Assembly: GCA_946570335.1 (NCBI GenBank)
Contig: CAMNYG010000042.1
Coordinates: 1 to 8,378, forward strand
DNA: 8,378 nucleotides
Direction: 5' to 3'
Origin: an uncultured Dietzia sp.
GTDB lineage: Bacteria > Actinomycetota > Actinomycetes > Mycobacteriales > Mycobacteriaceae
Positions 6,732-8,378 of the stretch are shown piece by piece; the first letter of the stretch is position 1; every line of letters starts with the position of its first letter. Position numbers and translations under genes: made by a program. Under the pieces are notes generated by a model that saw nothing but the letters and a program-made list of their open reading frames with translations, made no database searches and was not told where the DNA came from.

Positions 6732-8267
6732 ATGGCCACTCTCGGAGGCGCCCTCGCGCTCAATGCCCGCCGGCACCCGGACAAGACCGCACTGATCTTC
6801 GGCGAGAGCACCTACTCGTACGAGCAGCTCGCGGCCCGGATCAATCAGTATGCGCACGCGTTGGCGTCGCTCGGAGTCGGCAAGGGCGACAGGGTGGCAC
6901 TGCTGAGCCCGAACTCCGACGCGTACATCCTGGGCCTGTACGGAGCGTTCCGACTGGGGGCCGTCGCCGTGCCTCTCAACCCTCGCGTGCCGGCCCGCGA
7001 ACTTCGCTACCTGCTCGAGGACTCCGGTGCGACGGTGCTGCTGTACTCCGAGGGGCTCGCGGTGGTGGTGGCCGGCCTCGACGAACTCGATCCGCTGCCG
7101 TCCGCGCCGCAAAGTCTGGTGCTGGACGAGCCCGCCGCGCAGGGCATCGCGCGGCTCGCAGACACCATGCCGACCACCGCGCCGGAAGTGGAGGTCATCG
7201 AGGACGACGACTGCATTATCCTCTACACCTCGGGCACGACCGGGCGTCCCAAGGGAGCGTTGTTCGACCATCACCGCATGCTGTGGGTGGGGAACTCGGT
7301 TTCCGCACTCGGTATGAATATCTTCGACCGGAATCTGCACGTCGCGCCGATGTACCACTGCGCGGAGCTGGCCCTGTTCGTTATGTCAGGGTTCAGCCTG
7401 GGCACCACTCACGTGGTGCTGCCAGCGTTCGAGCCCAAGGCGGTCCTGGATGCGCTGGAGAAGCACCGCATCACCGTGTTCCTGGGCGTGCCCACCATGT
7501 ACCAGATGCTGCTGCAGCACCCCGAGCTCGGCACGCGCGATCTGTCCGCGTGGCGGCTGGGCTTCTTCGGCGCCGCACCAATGCCGCCGAGCGCGGCGAC
7601 CAGCTTGCTCGCCACCCTGCCGCACGTGCAGTTCTTCCAGCTGTGCGGCCAAACCGAAGGCGGCCCGACCGGCATCTTCCTCACTCCGGACGAAGTACGC
7701 GCCCGCCCAGATGCCACCGGACGGGCGTCCATCACTAACGCCGAGACGCGGATCGTCGACGACGAGGGCAACGACACCGCGGTCGGCGAGCCCGGGGAGA
7801 TCATTTACCGAGGCGAGACCATCATGAAGGGCTACTGGAACAAGCCCGAGGCCACCGCCGATGCGCTCCGCGACGGCTGGCTGCACAGCGGCGACGTGGC
7901 GGTCCGGGACGCCGACGGGTTTATCACGATCGTTGATCGGATGAAGGACATGATCATCACGGGCGGGCGCAACGTGTACTCGGTGGAGGTCGAACAGGCC
8001 CTCGCCGGCCACCCGGACGTGGCCGATGTGGCGGTCGTCGGGCGGCCGGACGAGATGTTCGGGGAGAGCCTCATCGCCGTCGTCACCCCGGTCGAGGGCC
8101 GCGAGGTCACCTTGGAGTCGCTCCGTGAGTACGGATCCCAGTTCATTGCGGGTTACAAGCTTCCGCGCGAGCTCATCACCCGGCCCATTCCCCGTAACCC
8201 CTCGGGGAAGATTCTCAAGCACGTGCTGCGTGATGCAATCACGGAAGGCACAGTCGCCACCAGCTAA
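6732..8267 (+). CDS. AMP-forming acyl-CoA ligase (ANL superfamily, FadD-like)
   Basis: This 511-residue enzyme is a second adenylate-forming acyl-CoA synthetase. The P-loop YTSGTTGRPKG is at 165-175, the A5 region LCGQTEGG at 304-311, A7 GWLHSGD at 382-388, the hinge and A8 segment DRMKDMIITGGRNVY at 402-416, and the catalytic lysine is Lys493 in NPSGKIL. Length and the DMIITGGRNVY segment resemble the mycobacterial FadD13-like group and related aryl/alkyl acid ligases. A5 has Cys305 where tyrosine (YGxTE) is usual; in this family that residue stacks near the adenine, so the change is mild but notable. The ATG at 6732 follows AGGAG (6722-6726) by 5 bases. It lies 115 bases after the TetR gene on the same strand, either in one unit with it or from its own promoter. 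Its acid substrate is unknown; it may activate a pathway entry compound or intermediate that the other ligase does not accept. Confidence 0.95.
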   Translation: MATLGGALALNARRHPDKTALIFGESTYSYEQLAARINQYAHALASLGVGKGDRVALLSPNSDAYILGLYGAFRLGAVAVPLNPRVPARELRYLLEDSGATVLLYSEGLAVVVAGLDELDPLPSAPQSLVLDEPAAQGIARLADTMPTTAPEVEVIEDDDCIILYTSGTTGRPKGALFDHHRMLWVGNSVSALGMNIFDRNLHVAPMYHCAELALFVMSGFSLGTTHVVLPAFEPKAVLDALEKHRITVFLGVPTMYQMLLQHPELGTRDLSAWRLGFFGAAPMPPSAATSLLATLPHVQFFQLCGQTEGGPTGIFLTPDEVRARPDATGRASITNAETRIVDDEGNDTAVGEPGEIIYRGETIMKGYWNKPEATADALRDGWLHSGDVAVRDADGFITIVDRMKDMIITGGRNVYSVEVEQALAGHPDVADVAVVGRPDEMFGESLIAVVTPVEGREVTLESLREYGSQFIAGYKLPRELITRPIPRNPSGKILKHVLRDAITEGTVATS

Positions 8268-8378
8268 CAATCGGATAGCTCGTTAGGCTCCTCTACCAAG
8301 CCACCTGCCATTTGGCCCGCTCTGGGAGAGGTCGAGTTCGCGAGATACTCGGCATCGCCTACTTGTCATAACGTCTGG
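8268..8378. other. Intergenic tail with a weak inverted repeat; no gene seen
   Basis: No credible coding frame begins or ends in these 111 bases on either strand. GTCGAGT (8331-8337) and ACTCGGC (8347-8353) can pair over 7 bases with one G-T mismatch around TCGCGAGAT, but no T-run follows, so a terminator for the ligase cannot be called with confidence. CTACTTGT at 8359-8366 repeats an 8-base string found on the minus strand in the divergent operator region. The stretch may already belong to the promoter region of a gene beyond the right edge. Confidence 0.25.

Noticed and set aside
7386..8270. 294-codon leftward frame opposite the second ligase
   Set aside because: No domain is recognisable, and the opposite strand carries an intact ligase with all core motifs.

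Overview
The window is GC-rich DNA (by eye about two thirds G+C) with strong G/C preference at third codon positions, GTG as well as ATG starts, and dense fatty-acid-type CoA enzymes. This fits an actinobacterium of the Mycobacteriales type (Mycolicibacterium, Rhodococcus, Gordonia, Dietzia or a relative). The genus cannot be fixed from the sequence alone.

Layout. A leftward gene set runs from about 5879 down to the left edge. In order of transcription it encodes a CaiB/BaiF-family CoA-transferase or alpha-methylacyl-CoA racemase (5879-4992), a thiolase (4968-3763), an AMP-forming acyl-CoA ligase (3710-2037), an enoyl-CoA hydratase (2040-1243), a long-chain/isovaleryl-type acyl-CoA dehydrogenase (1219-56), and the first codons of a probable MaoC-like hydratase that leaves the window (59-1). 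Junctions are tight: gaps of 23, 52 and 23 bases and two 4-base start/stop overlaps. No terminator is visible, so this is very likely one operon. A 98-base divergent intergenic region (5880-5977) separates it from two rightward genes: a TetR-family regulator (5978-6616) and, after 115 bases, a second AMP-forming acyl-CoA ligase (6732-8267). The last 111 bases show no gene.

How it works together. The genes form a catabolic cassette for an acid or acids. Two ligases can make the CoA thioester; the dehydrogenase and hydratase carry out the first two steps of beta-oxidation; the thiolase cleaves the 3-ketoacyl-CoA. The racemase-like protein suggests a 2-methyl-branched substrate such as an isoprenoid, pristanate-like or sterol side-chain acid, but this is inference. 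No 3-hydroxyacyl-CoA dehydrogenase is present and must come from beyond the left edge or elsewhere in the genome. The TetR regulator probably represses from the divergent region, where nested inverted repeats overlap both candidate -10 boxes.

No defence system, mobile element, CRISPR array, tRNA or rRNA is visible. Each enzyme belongs to a known family. The less ordinary points are the regulatory architecture (nested palindromes, a probably leaderless operon start, a 26-base inverted repeat before the second ligase) and some motif changes in the short CaiB-family protein and the thiolase.
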